Under the pieces are notes generated by a model that searched no databases, was not told the origin of the DNA, and saw nothing but the letters and a program-made list of their open reading frames with translations. Below, one piece after another: positions 1-11,100 of a DNA stretch of 64,000 nt (its first letter is position 1; every line of letters starts with the position of its first letter). The DNA lies in NCBI RefSeq assembly GCF_000350225.1, contig NW_005179026.1, positions 372,001 through 436,000 of the forward strand. Reading direction: 5' to 3'. A program made the position numbers and the translations under genes. The DNA comes from Chondrus crispus. Its lineage: Eukaryota; Rhodophyta; Florideophyceae; Gigartinales; Gigartinaceae.

Positions 1-168
1 TGTCAATGCGCTTTATGCAGGCCGTCATTGAACGGCTGGACCTCTCCATGACAGACGCTTTGATTCCTTCCACTTTCTACTGCGACACGTGGAGGTTTCG
101 CACTGAGGGCGAACGATCTTACTTAGACAATTTCGTAGCGTCAAGCATGGGTGACCCTGTCAGGGAGG
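1..168 (+). pseudogene. Accessory-ORF fragment of chromovirus A, left part
   Basis: An open frame runs from base 3 into the LTR at 169. The peptide contains RFMQAVIERLDLS, DALIP and WRFRTEGER. It matches residues of the much longer ORF at 6511-8175 (RFMEAVLDRLDLS, DALIPP, WKFRTEGER) and continues after the LTR at 1467 (see that entry). The family has no function I recognise. It lies on the strand opposite to the pol genes of element A (chromodomain and integrase at 4143-5503, minus strand). The 5' part of the ORF is outside the window. The homology is seen directly in the translation; that it once belonged to element A is inferred from position. Confidence 0.75.
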
Positions 169-420
169 TGTAGTATAAACACCCCCAACGGAGAGGGGTG
201 TATACTCAGTTCTTGCGGAGACCCTCGAGAGGGAGAAGACAAGGGAAGACGGACACCCGCTACGGAACCGGAGCACGGGGCCGGGTAGCGTGGTAGAGCG
301 GGATCGGGGTAGGACGCGCGCACGGGCGAACGGATCGACGCCTCGACGCCCCGATGCAGTACTGGGTAACGATCCAGTACGGACGGGCGGAAGTGGATCC
401 GGCTCGTGGGTGTGGTGATT

Positions 421-514
421 CCTTCTCTGCTGATTCCCTCATATGACTCCCAGTCATTCCTCTCTCACGTCGTTGGCCAACGGCACCTCCCCTTTTGCTC
501 AGCCGTCATCACAG
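421..514. repeat. 94-bp direct repeat, copy 1 (partner 943-1036)
   Basis: This stretch is repeated with the same length and almost no change at 943-1036, inside the same solo LTR. Both copies are preceded by a GTGGTGATTCCTTC-like sequence. It is an internal duplication that lengthened this LTR relative to the related LTR at 5504-6400. Confidence 0.9.
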
Positions 515-587
515 GTTATGGGCCTCATTCTACTGCTGCGCACGCGAGTTCGAATCCCACCGTACACCTCCTTCCCACACTACCCAA

Positions 588-712
588 TCACAAGCTCACA
601 CGTCAACCACCCGACGTTGTTAGAAGCAACCCCTCACAAGCTCACACGTCAACCACCCGACGTTGTTAGAAGCAACCCCTCACAAGCCGACACGTCCCAC
701 ACCCGACGTATT
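588..712. repeat. 46-bp tandem repeat, two full units and one partial
   Basis: Units lie at 588-633 and 634-679 and are identical, each starting TCACAAGCTCACACGTC. A third, diverged partial unit follows from 680. It lies between the two 94-bp direct repeats of the solo LTR. Confidence 0.9.
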
Positions 713-942
713 CAGATGATGCAAAAAACCTCATTTTTCAGGTTCCAAGGTCCACCCGCACTGTAAGACGTCATCAACACGCATCAAAAACCTTCAGGTT
801 CAGGGTAAACCTGCGCTCATACTTTCAAGTTAATCCGGCAATCCTTCTCATTCAGTCACTCACATACGAGTTCAGGGGGACTGTGGTGATTCCTTCAACT
901 CTTTCATTGAACTCGTCTGCTCATTCCCACTTTGCGATGCTT

Positions 943-1036
943 CCTTCTCTGCTGATTCCCTCATATGACTCCCAGTCATTCCTCTCTCACGTCGTTGGCC
1001 AACGGCACCTCCCCTTTTGCTCAGCCGTCATCACAG
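943..1036. repeat. 94-bp direct repeat, copy 2 (partner 421-514)
   Basis: Near-identical to 421-514. See that entry. Confidence 0.9.
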
Positions 1037-1466
1037 TGGGCGTGCGTTGCGCGTCCTCTACCCGCGCTCAGTGTCGTCTATTGCGCACGAAAGCGAAGGC
1101 GCGCGGTGAGAATAAGCGGGGAGTCGGCCGTAGGCGGTCGGTCGTCGACGAGTCCGTCCTTGTCGCCCTTCCCCGCCGCCGGTCCGCTCCATATTTAATG
1201 TACATAATAGCCTATCATAATAGTACAGTACCGATGTGCTGTAGCGACGTACTGTAGCGGTCGGTCGACACTGTAATACTGTCAGCCGTCGGGGCTGACA
1301 GTATACCTGTGTGTGCTCTTTGGTTCTGCGTGTACATGTGTACACGTGTGTCCCCTGTATTTGGGGGTACACGTGGTGGTACTGTAGAGCATCGAGCCCT
1401 ACAGTAACTGATCCGATTCTGAGTTGATCTAATCTAAAATAAAGCCCCAGGGGGGGTTATGCTACA

Positions 1467-1570
1467 GGAGGCGGACCGTCGTTGGCATGATCAGCACATC
1501 GTGTCAAAGGATGCAATATTTTGGAAACAGCCCCTCATCCTCTTACCCAGTGGGTCACTGAATCTTCCCC
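1467..1570 (+). pseudogene. Accessory-ORF fragment of chromovirus A, right part
   Basis: Directly after the second GGAGG, the frame reads EADRRWHDQHIVSKDA. It aligns with EADRLCHNQLTVTNDA of the ORF at 6511-8175 and joins in frame to the fragment at 1-168 once the solo LTR and one duplication are taken out. Similarity fades after about 1570. The rest of the open frame to 1974 is pyrimidine-rich and is not recognisably coding. Confidence 0.7.
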
Positions 1571-2615
1571 TTTTCTATTTTCCCTCTCTTTACCTTCTCT
1601 TTAATTTTCCTTCAATTTTCGTCCTCCTCCTCCTGGGCCACGCCGAGTCGAGTACTCCGGGGTACCGACTTCTTCATCTCTTCCTCCCATGCTACACTCT
1701 CGCAGCATCCTCAACGGGCGGCGATCCTGATTACCTCTCCCCATTTTTTCTACGCGAGACCTCGTCGAGTCGAGTCTCCCAATTAGCCAGGCGTCCGCGA
1801 GACTTCTCTGTTCTGAGTTCTTTCGTCTCTCTTTCGCCGTGCGTTGTCTCTTACCGTCAGCACTTCGTCGTTGTTACTGTATTGTGCTGCGAGCTCGGCT
1901 TTCCCTCGGGGAACGCCACTCTTCCTGTTGTCCGTTCATCATTTCACCTCCTGGCGCCTTCCGTAACCTGTTAGCGCAGGCTGCGTAACAACGCTCTTCG
2001 AAGGACATCAGCGTCTCCATGCTTCTGAAATACGGTCAGTCCTGAACGTTTTTAATTTAACTCGGACGTCCCTTACGTCGCAGCATCTCATGTTCCGACG
2101 GTGCCAGACAAGACGTCCACGTGTAACATGATAGCGCACCTGGGACTTCGACTCAATTTCGACTGCTTCACGATCGATCCCCTTTCGCTTTCCTCTCGTT
2201 TTGCTAAAGCTGACCTTCATTTCCACAAGCGACGTTCGATGCCTTGGTTATTGCCCAGGTCATCGTCCTTTTCCTTCTCTTTCTCGATGCAAAGCTCGCA
2301 CTTTTGCTTCTGCTTTCTCTTCCGACGCTCAAAAGGTGAGTCACATTAACAATGCTCCTCGAGGGGGGATCGTGTCCCCTTCTTCCTTCGCCAACCCGAT
2401 CCCTTTCTAACCTCCCTTTGGTAACACTTCGTAAGGAACCGAGTCGACAGTTGTGGCGAGTGAGGTCGTACAGAAAACAATTTGGCTCGAGACTCGAGCA
2501 GCAGATGAGATAGGACAGTTTGTCTGCGCACGTCCTTTACAGTCCAGATTCGCAGTGTCCATCTTGAAGAACCGTTTCCCGTCGAACCGTCATCGGGACC
2601 TCCGCACACAAAGGC

Positions 2616-2634
2616 ATTATTATTATTATTATTA
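2616..2634. repeat. (ATT)n microsatellite
   Basis: Six consecutive ATT units followed by A. Confidence 0.95.
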
Positions 2635-3715
2635 AGTTTTTCTCAACAAAGACCGGCCTCTCGATGAATTTCCACGTAGTTGCGATACCGTTCCAGTAGT
2701 GGGAGCTCGCTCACTGTATTCTTCGATCCTCGCTAGTGAGTGCCGGTCGGGTGGCGCGCAGATGACTCACTCCATGATCTTCTGTCTGTCAGACTCTCTT
2801 TCGTTCCACTCATGTGTTCCTTATTCTCAAGGCAAGCTTCTGAAATTTCGCAACTTCTCGTCCTGGTAGCACTAGAACAAACTCGCTCTTCTTCTCGACT
2901 TGATACACGCATGATAAATTAATTGCGAACGACGATTCACCTGTCTGCCTAGATCAGGAGTAGACCCGTACGCGTCACACGATTTGTTCGTCGATTCCCG
3001 CGGCGCGGGGTCTGGCTTCCTACGTACAGTAACCCAAAAGAAACAAAAACGCAACCAAAACAAAAACACGGAAAAGAAAAGACTGGAGGTTCTTGTAGCG
3101 AACAGGTCAGTGTTTCGTCGACAATCTGATGACGTGGGTGTGGACGTCGATGTCTCTTGTTACTGCGCAATTCGCCTAAACAGGTCCTCCACTGGTGATG
3201 GTATTATAATTTAGAGGAGGGACCACCTCGATCGAGGGACGAGGCAGTCCTGCTGGAAACGAGTCACAATCCTAGAAGGGTGCGATGGCGTCTGTTTTCG
3301 CCTATCTGCGAGCTTTTCGTCCCTACTTTTTCACAGGGGGTTCCCTTTTCGTGTCTTCTTATAAACATAAGTTGCGCGTGTTCTCTGCGGCAACCGCCCG
3401 ATAACGGCCCCTTCGGGACGAAACTTCTTGCTGGTCGAGCATATTGGATGGGGCAAAATGGAGGGAGCGATCAGGGTCAAGTTCGAAACGAAGGGTTGGG
3501 GTCGTGATTTCTTTCTTGGTTCGCGCCTTCTCGTGCGGCTTATCTTCCTGCTCGACGGGCGTCAGTCCTTCGGCTTGTAAGGCCTACTCAATACGCTTGA
3601 AACGAAGTTGGAGATCAGCTTCTTGCGTGGTGGTCTGCAACCGTACCGCTGGACGGGCTTGGGCGCTTATGCCTTCGGCTGTAACACTCGACAACCACTC
3701 CTCGTGCGACCAAAA

Positions 3716-3950
3716 AGTACCACATTTCCCCTTCATTTTGATTAAGTTTTGGGAGACTGACCATTGTTCGATTCTCCACTTTCACCTCCATTCCAGCAGC
3801 TCTCTGTCGACATCTCTATTTTTTATTAAATCACGCCCCATGAGGGCGGATCATCGATCCAAGCGTCACTTAACGTGCGCGCGGCGGCCGCGTGTGATCA
3901 TATCCAAGGAGACATATTACCTCAGCCTGACACTTCTGTAGCGCTTCAAT
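3716..3950. repeat. Dispersed repeat shared with 10855-11090
   Basis: Both copies carry, in order, a motif like GACTGACCA, a TTTCACC block, CAGCAGCTC, TTAAATCA, GATCCAAGCGTC and ATCCAAGGAG, at similar spacing. Each lies a short way 3' of a minus-strand chromodomain (4143 and 12070), so this is homologous untranslated sequence of elements A and B. Confidence 0.8.
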
Positions 3951-4142
3951 GTTTCAGTGGGGCGGCTCACGTCTCTCAATTCATAGGCGGGACCAGAGAG
4001 AAGATTTCCTGGCTCCTGCCACTCTCCCTTACATCCATTTCTTCCCCTTGTGACACTGCCGTTCTACGAGTGTTCTTACTCTCTCTACCTTCTCGCTGCG
4101 ATCCACATCACCAATTCCACCTCGATAACTTCCTGACCGGAG

Positions 4143-5503
4143 TTACCCCGCTTGCGCACGCGCGACTTGCGGCGGCAAGGGTAGCCCCTTCCTTCGGAAA
4201 TACGTGACGGCCGCGCTACGGGGTAGTTGCTCAATGGCCTCCCACGTGGCGTCCTCGGGCGTATAGCTGTACCACTCCACCTTGAGAATCAAGTTCTCCT
4301 CGTCGTAGCCGTGGTCCATGATCTTGTCGATCACATACTCCGACTCTTGGCTCCTTCTTCCTGCGTGTCCAACTGTCCTTCCCCCTTCCGAAGAGCCAGC
4401 GACTCATCCTCATCCTGCTCTTCCGAACCTTCCATCTCTTGTAGATCGGGCGGAATGCCCGTAGCTTCCTGATTTACCAACGGTCCGTCATCCGTCCTCT
4501 CCTTCGCTTGCGCGGCGGGTTCTTCTCGTTCCCGTCCTCGGTTGAGGAACTGTAGCGCTTGTCGTAGCCCGATTATCGGCGTGTAGTCCATGGGACTAGG
4601 GGCTAATTCGACTCTATCTCGCGACACGCGCTCTTCTTGGTCGCCTATAACAATGACGACCGTATTCTCAGTTGACTCCTTCACTTGATATGAACCCGTA
4701 GCCACTTGTGCCAACTTATGTTTCGGCTCGGTGGCCGTGCCTTGTTCGTTCCGAAGGAATACGTATGATCTTGAAGGGATGTCATACTTCGGCTTGCGAA
4801 GCCTTGCGTCAAAGTTTCGCTTGTAGCGCGCTTGTTCTTTCCGCAAGCTCTTATCAGCGCCTTTCATCAGTCTTTCCAACCACGACTGCCATTTCAGGTA
4901 GTACGCTCGATTCGAGCGAAATCGTTCCAAACTTGGCTGTGCTTGTAACGCAACGCTTCCTGGGGCCCGGGCCAATACTGGCTCGAAGGGCGCGATGTTC
5001 GTAGTTCGATAAACTTGCGTGTTGTATGCGAACGTCACGGCGTCGCTAAATAGGTCGCAGTCCTTGGTATGCTCTCCGACATACTTTCGCAACGCGGAGG
5101 TCAGCGTGCGATTAAATCTTTCAACTTGGCCGTTGGCCTGAGGGTGATAGGTGGTCGTGAAAACGTTGCGTATCCCCAAAATTCGACAAATGTTCTGGAA
5201 GAACCGAGCCGTGAACCGCGTACCATTTTCGGACAACAGCTTGACCCGTAGTCTGTATACGAATACCGAATGATGCACAAAGGCTTGCGCTATGTGTGCG
5301 GCCGTAATTTTCTTGAGAGGTATGGTTCGTACCAATTTGGAATATCGATCGCTGATCACGAGGATGTAGCGATTCCTTCGTTTGGTGGTAATTAACTCAC
5401 CGAGAATATCGATCGCGACGAACTCCAAAGGAGCCTTTGGCGTAAACAGCCTCATTTCCTTCGTATTCTTCCTCAACTTAACTCGTTCTCGCGCGCATGC
5501 GGC
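4143..5503 (-). pseudogene. Chromovirus A: integrase C-terminal half plus chromodomain
   Basis: Minus-strand gypsy pol remnant. From 5503 downward it encodes the integrase core: first Asp in AIDILGEL, a second site reading LLSENGT where the family has SDNGT (catalytic Asp replaced by Glu), and the Glu in PQANGQVERFN. A GPY/F-like region, an acidic tail and, in the frame of 4143-4334, a chromodomain (VIDKIMDHGYDEEN...KVEWYSYTPEDATWE) follow. The integrase and chromodomain frames are offset by one base near 4334. The zinc-binding N-terminus, RT, protease and gag are missing: the frame runs straight into the LTR at 5504. It is about 90 percent alike to the integrase of element B by eye. Not functional as it stands. 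Confidence 0.9.
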
Positions 5504-6400
5504 TGTAGTGCAATGCGCCTGTCGGGCAGAGACCGCGGTCCGATGGTCCAGCAAAAACAACAACAGCAACAAAAAGAAGAACTGCCGATGGCACAGCGCT
5601 ACGGAGTGTCCGACTCTTCCTTCTCCGTTTAAACGAGCTTGCGACTCGTAGTAGCTCCGATCCCTGATGTGAGGGGGGGGGCACAGAGAAATAGCCCGGC
5701 CCGGGATCGGTGTGGTAGAGACTTGCGAAGAGATCTGCTCTACGAGTGTGGGGTGGGGCGCGTACGTAGGTACCCCGGTTCCACTGGGTTGTAAGGCCAA
5801 TGCTCGTTGAGCTTCTTCGACACCTTGTAACGCGACAAGGCCTTCGACGGGGTCGTCGCAACGCAGCCCGACGGGATGAAATGAAAGTAGCAGCGCTACG
5901 TCAACCGTGCCGCCCGATGGCTCGAAACACCTACACCGGTTCGGTCGCAACCGACACCGATGGTACCAACACAAGATAAGGGAAAATAGGTAGAATTAGA
6001 GATAGAAAAGGATAGGGAAATAAAAGAAAGAGAAAAGGGAACCCCGAGCGATAGAGGATGCCGTAGGCTTAGGTAAAAGGGAGCGTCTTGATAGAGACGG
6101 ACTTCGACCAAGGCGACATTCAACTCCCGCAACTCGGGTTGGTTTATTGACTTGTTCGGTCAAAGGGCTAAGTTATACAGAGCCCCGCCGGGGCGAGTAC
6201 AGTAGCTCCCAGCTCTAGATTCTAGATCTAATCTAGTGTCAGCAAAATTAATGCCAACTAATTAACTAAATAAAATAAAATAATTAAAAATTAAAACTGT
6301 GCAATTATTCACACGTGTGTCCCCCAAACCCGGACTACTTTTCATATCCAAATGTTTTCCTTTCTTTTCACCCCCCTTTCCAGGTGCGTATTGCACTACA
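5504..6400 (-). mobile_element. LTR of a minus-strand chromovirus, probably a 3' LTR
   Basis: The segment starts TGTAGTGCAAT and ends ATTGCACTACA, perfect 11-base inverted ends that are the same as those of the LTR at 31239-32282 (11 and about 10 bases). Just outside its right end the minus strand reads as a purine run (AGAAGGGGGATA, 6401-6412), as expected for a polypurine tract next to a 3' LTR whose internal region lies to the right. It is 897 bp and only roughly 70 percent like the LTR at 31239. The left flank is the integrase of element A. No 5-bp duplication is found (GCGGC to the left, TATCC to the right), as expected if it is one end of a larger element. Confidence 0.75.
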
Positions 6401-6412
6401 TATCCCCCTTCT
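6401..6412 (-). other. Polypurine tract
   Basis: On the minus strand this is a purine run directly upstream of the LTR end at 6400. It would prime plus-strand synthesis for the element lying at 6401 and beyond. Confidence 0.55.
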
Positions 6413-6510
6413 GAGCGCTCTCGCGCAGCGGCTTCACTCCCTTCCTTCCCAACTTCTTCCTTTTTCTCCCGACCATCGGTCGCCGCTCGCGTGACAGTAA
6501 GACAATCTCC

Positions 6511-8175
6511 ATGTTTCCTTCATCGGATCCCACTGTCGAACATACCGCCCGCGGTCGCGGCGGTGTGTGCTTCTCACACACGCCTTCCATTCTTGGCGAC
6601 CTTCCTTCCATACCCCGACTTCCCCCGAACACCAACGTTCCTGAACCGGTCTTTCATCCCGATCTCCATCCTTCATCAGCCCCTTGTCGATACCCCTCAC
6701 TAGCCGAGCTCCAAGGTAAATCCATGCGCGACTATCCCTTACTGTACGCGGCCACTCCTTGGTTTTCCGCCATCGACGTGCGCGACGTCACTAGCATTGG
6801 GCGCGACTTTGCCGACGGTGCGGGGATGTTGCCAGGTCACCTTCCCCTTCAAGCCATTTCCTCCTACGATTGGCGTGCCCGTGTCGCCATTCCCCCTTCT
6901 ATCCTGCGTCGTTCCTCCCCTCGTGGCCGACAGGGCCTATCCCTGCGGTTCATGGAAGCCGTTCTCGACCGCCTCGACCTATCCGTATCCGATGCCCTCA
7001 TCCCTCCGTCCTTCGGATGTGACAAGTGGAAGTTTCGCACGGAGGGGGAGCGTGATTACCTTGACAACTTCCTCAGCTGGACACGGGGTGACCCCGTGCT
7101 CGAGGCGGACCGCCTGTGCCATAACCAACTGACGGTGACTAACGATGCCCTGTCATACACGCGTGCAATCCTCCCCCTCAATTTCCGATATACGAAACGC
7201 AGGAACATCCCCTTCTTCCAGCATACGGTCCGATTCGAGCGTAAGATGAGATCGGACACGGGATATTTCCTAGCTTACCAAATGGTTGAGGCGGGGGAAA
7301 TTGCTCGGTCACACTATCCCAACCGGTACCAGCAACTCCCCTCGTGGTGGGGACAATTTGAGGTCTGCCAAGGGTTTTGGGCAGAGCTCGGTCCCATCCT
7401 TACATACTTTGGAAGCCATCTCACTGATCCTCGTCACGGGTTGTGGGTTGTCTTTTTGACGGAGTGGTGCGTGAAGGTAGCCGCCACCTTGCTCTGGGAG
7501 GCGTACGATTGTTGGCGGCTTTAGTATCTTCCTCCGAAGCTCGTCGAGCTCATGTGCCTTTTGGACTATACTGTGCCCTTGGGCGGAGCAGACACCGACT
7601 TCGAACTGCACTCCTTACTTGAAAAGATCAATCAGGTCGACTGGGATGTTGTTCCCCCTATCAACTCATCCCGGTCCTTCGCGAGGCGACGCCCGTCCTT
7701 TTCTCCCGGACGAAGTCACAGTGTGGCGGGTGACTTTGTCTGGTTCAACCCTTGGACATCCGTCTTGTGCTCTCCCTCCGAAGCGCGCCTCAGTCGCCAG
7801 TTCGGCAACCAAGTTCCAACCCCTGACGTAGCTCCCATACGAGCCATAGACCCCGGCGCAGACGACGTTTGCCCCCGACCGTCTGCTCCAGATTCCCCTC
7901 TCCCTGCAGCCCCTGCCGCTGCTCCTCCTGCTGTCGATATCCCCTCGGCAGGGCATACCGCAACTCTGTCGGTTAGGGAAGCGTTGTCTTCCCCACCGTC
8001 CCCATCAATTCCCAAAAAGAGCGACGGAGCCATTGACATCTACTGCACATTTCTCCGCGCTCATGGCATCGAAGGTGAAGCTCTCCAAGGGGCTTCCCTC
8101 GATGATTTGCGAGTCCTTGCTCGACTCGTTACCTCACTCCCAAAGGAAAAATCCTTGGGTGTGCCGCCCCAATGA
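6511..8175 (+). CDS. Accessory ORF antisense to chromovirus B, one in-frame stop
   Basis: A 554-codon frame from ATG at 6511 to 8175, broken once by TAG at 7522-7524; the frame is the same on both sides, so a single CAG-to-TAG change could explain it. Function unknown. The first two thirds look folded (RFMEAVLDRLDLS around residue 150, FERKMRSDTGYFLAYQMVE around residue 245, then Trp/Leu-rich). The last part is Pro/Ala/Ser-rich (about residues 440-510) and probably disordered. It lies between the 3' LTR (5504-6400) and the chromodomain (12070) of element B, on the strand opposite to gag-pol. Homologous ORFs lie in the same place and orientation in A (1-168, 1467-1570) and C (45627-51316). I see no signal peptide and no known catalytic motif. 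Confidence 0.7.
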
Positions 8176-11100
8176 CCTGCCGCTTAGAGCGACTTCCCGT
8201 GATCCGTTCTCGGATTATTACCCGTTTGGGGTGACGTCTGGTTATTGACGTCATCCTGTAGCTTTTGGATAATAAAATGAATCACTTGCGTATCCCCCGT
8301 TACCTTCACTTTCCTCCTCTTTTCTTTCCGCGTACCGTTCGTTAGCGAAACGCGGAACGGTACATGTAGGTACACTCTTCCTCGAATGTCGGGCTGATCC
8401 ATTGTCCGGCTGAACTCCTCGTCGAGGAACCGATGTCCTCTTTGGAGTCTCCAACTCCGCCCGTTTCCTCGGACTTTTAATTTCCTCCTCTTTTTTTGTA
8501 TGCGCCCCGCCTCTGCGGTCGCATCCCCATTCTGCCATTTCCTTCTCTTTTTCCTCGTCACATTTCCCTCCTTTTTTTTGGTTGGCGTACCATCACCGCT
8601 GTCGCGTTCCTCTTTCCCGATGGTGCCGATCTTCCCTCTTATTGATGATCCGTTATACTCCTCCCTTGAGTTGCCCCAAGGGGTCCAACAAATGACAGCG
8701 ATCAAGACACAAACTTGTCCCTCCATGTGCGTTCTTCTCCGCACACATGTCGCCCATTCGACCAATACGCAGAGGCTACGCAGGCTCTCACATATCTTCT
8801 CCCATCCTTTGGAGCTTTCTATAGCTATGTAGCGCCTCTAAAGTAAAAAGCGTTGTGTGGAGCTTCTTCAGTCTCCCTCAAATACTCTCAACGAGACCGG
8901 GTACGCGTTCGTCTACAGTATGACGCAGAATGTTGCGCCCCTGTGATTGAAACAATAGTGAGTAATAAAATTTCTCCTCGTCGTACTTGGTCTCCTGTCC
9001 ACGACACTTCATCATGGTTACTGCGTAGGGCCGTGAGTTTAGTATTTCTTCGTCCCACGCCACCTTTTCCATCATCAGTTCATTCACTCTCCGCCTGGTA
9101 TCTTCCATCACGTAGGCACACACTTGGCGTAGCGACGCTCTCTGTTACTTTGTCATTAATTGCGAGCAACCGACGACGGGGACGCCCCCATTCGGCTTCA
9201 TAACGGGATCTCATCTTAGAGGACTTCGAACGGGTCCCCCACGTAGTGGCTCCCCACTCGGCTTCCTTGGTCCTCGACCGCCGCATATAATGTATCGTCG
9301 AATCGTAGTTTGAACCACTCTACAGTACGCAAACCTCCTCGTCCTGTGCGTTGGGCCTCAGCCCAATCCCTCGGAAGCCTTCAAGATTGAAGCACGCACC
9401 GGTGATCCTGTCAATGTTGCTCACTCGTCATTCTCCCATTTTCTACCTCGTTCCTATGAGGGCGGAAAACTGCCGTCCTCTTCCAGGACTTCCATCCTTC
9501 CAAATACATCAATAAATAAAGTATGAAATGGTATCGGGCAACCCCGCTGTCCGAGTATACGGGGCGTCGCCCCCTTATATATTGATGTCTTCTTGTATGA
9601 CAGCGTCTTGCTGCACACGTTGCCCTCGTATCAGAGGGACCCTTTTTCCCGTCAAGAGTGGGGCTTCCCTCTTTCTCACGACTGCGAACGAGCTTGAAAA
9701 GCATCGTCCCTTCGAATTTCCCTTTAAGTGGGAAAACAATGGCGACTGCCTCACCAGCGCGACGATTGTGTTATTTGACCGTCCTTGTCTCTGCTCCTAT
9801 ACTGGGAAAAATTCCATTCGTGGTCGACCACGATCTCCGTGAGACAGGCCATTCGTGCGATGCCTCTACTGTCTTCGTGCGTTGCATCTCAGTTCGGGTA
9901 CATATGTAGTCCAAATAAAATTGAGCGTAGAGGCAGAACATGTCTCTCTGGTTCTCCATCGCGAGGGGGCTTGACAGTCCTTCTATAGTTGTGTCTCAGA
10001 GGGAGTTGGGGAATTTTGGTGATCTTGGGGAGCGTCGTCGCCCTTGCCAAGGCCACTCGCGACATCTTCGATCTTGGCACGTGGGGGACGCGTCCCTTGC
10101 CCCAGGCTTGAACAACGACACTCTCCATCTCCTCCCTGTGTTTCGTTGTACTTCACTGCCTTCGCAAAAAAAACAGATAGAAGGAGAACAGAAAGCAATA
10201 ATAAAGTAGAAAGGTAGGGGAATAGGGAGGGGAATCAAAGAAAAGAGGGTAAAAGGACATGGAAAGGAAAGGGGAGGGACCTTCACGGTTGGTCGCTCGG
10301 GGTAAAGAAATTGACGTGAGCTGTGACATCGGCAGTCGTCATGACCGACGGACTGATCACCGTAATCAAGCTCGTCGAGCTACCCATTCTCTCCGCTGGA
10401 GTCGTTCTCGCCGCAGTGGTCCTCTAGGGCGTGCAAGGAGGAGACTGGGGAGTGACTCTCCGTCACCTCATAAATGAAAAAAGCAAATGCCGTTTCCCTT
10501 GTCTCTTGTTTACCTGTTTTTCTTTCCTTTGTTGCTGCCTCGAACGACGAAGTCTTTCACGAAAATATTCGCGGTCTGGCGCAGGAAGGGGCAGCCTTCC
10601 TAGGCGAGTGTGTGCGACAACTTACACGCGGTCTTCTTCGAAGTGTGCATGTCATGTGCTCGTGTGGGAGGCCCCTCCCGCTCGTCGAGCGTCGGTCTCT
10701 CAGTTCGCCGATCGTAGTCACCGCCTTTGAAACGTTTCCGGCGGCGGCGTCGTTCTGTGTTGTGGTCAGCGTCGCGCGCGGTGGTTGGTGACGGGGCTTC
10801 CGGACGGCTTCGGATACTTGTGCCGTTGGCTATAGCAAGCGACACCCCGTTCTCGTATGACCGACAAGTTCCGTACCTTCCCTTAATTTTGATTAAAATT
10901 TCGAAGACTGACCAGTGTTCAATTTTCAACTTTCACCGCCCGTCCAGCAGCTCCCTGCCGGCATCCTATTTTTTGATTAAATCATGCCCCACGAGGGCGT
11001 GTCACTGATCCAAGCGTCCCTTCACGTGTGCGCGGCGGCAACGCGTGATCGTATCCAAGGAGGTGTATTACCTCAGCCTGAGACTACAGTAAATTTTTCC

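Larger units (their letters stand above)
169..1466. mobile_element. Solo LTR of a Ty3/gypsy-like element
   Basis: The segment starts TGTAG and ends CTACA and is flanked on both sides by GGAGG (164-168 and 1467-1471), a 5-bp target duplication. There is no internal coding region, so it is a solo LTR left by LTR-LTR recombination. The same TGTAG...CTACA ends occur on the LTRs at 5504-6400 and 31239-32282, and all three contain a short GC-rich hairpin (around 1274-1303 here), so they are related families. It splits an accessory ORF (1-168 and 1467 onward) whose frame continues across it when the LTR and one duplication are removed. It is unusually repetitive inside (see the repeats at 421, 588 and 943). 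Orientation is not certain. Confidence 0.85.
1571..4142. other. Non-coding 3' part of chromovirus A
   Basis: I see no convincing gene here. The open frames are short and compositionally biased. There is an (ATT)n microsatellite at 2616-2634. The part around 3716-3950 is repeated, diverged, at 10855-11090 in the corresponding part of element B. This supports its being the long untranslated region between chromodomain and 3' LTR of this element family. Confidence 0.6.

Noticed and set aside
500..575. tRNA-like B box (GAGTTCGAATCCC) near 545-560
   Set aside because: It matches the T-loop consensus, but no A box, anticodon stem or paired acceptor could be folded around it. It lies inside a solo LTR.
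588..712. CRISPR-like array
   Set aside because: The units are directly adjacent 46-bp tandem repeats without spacers, in a eukaryotic LTR.
1459..1974. 171-aa plus-strand frame
   Set aside because: Only its first 35 or so codons match the accessory ORF; the rest is pyrimidine-rich sequence without similarity.
5504..5974. Treating the first 157 residues of the open frame 4331-5974 as part of the integrase
   Set aside because: That stretch is LTR sequence, as the match with 31239 onward and the TGTAGTGCAAT end at 5504 show.
8184..8765. 193-aa minus-strand open frame
   Set aside because: Lys/Arg-rich with low complexity and no conserved motif; it overlaps nothing comparable in element A.
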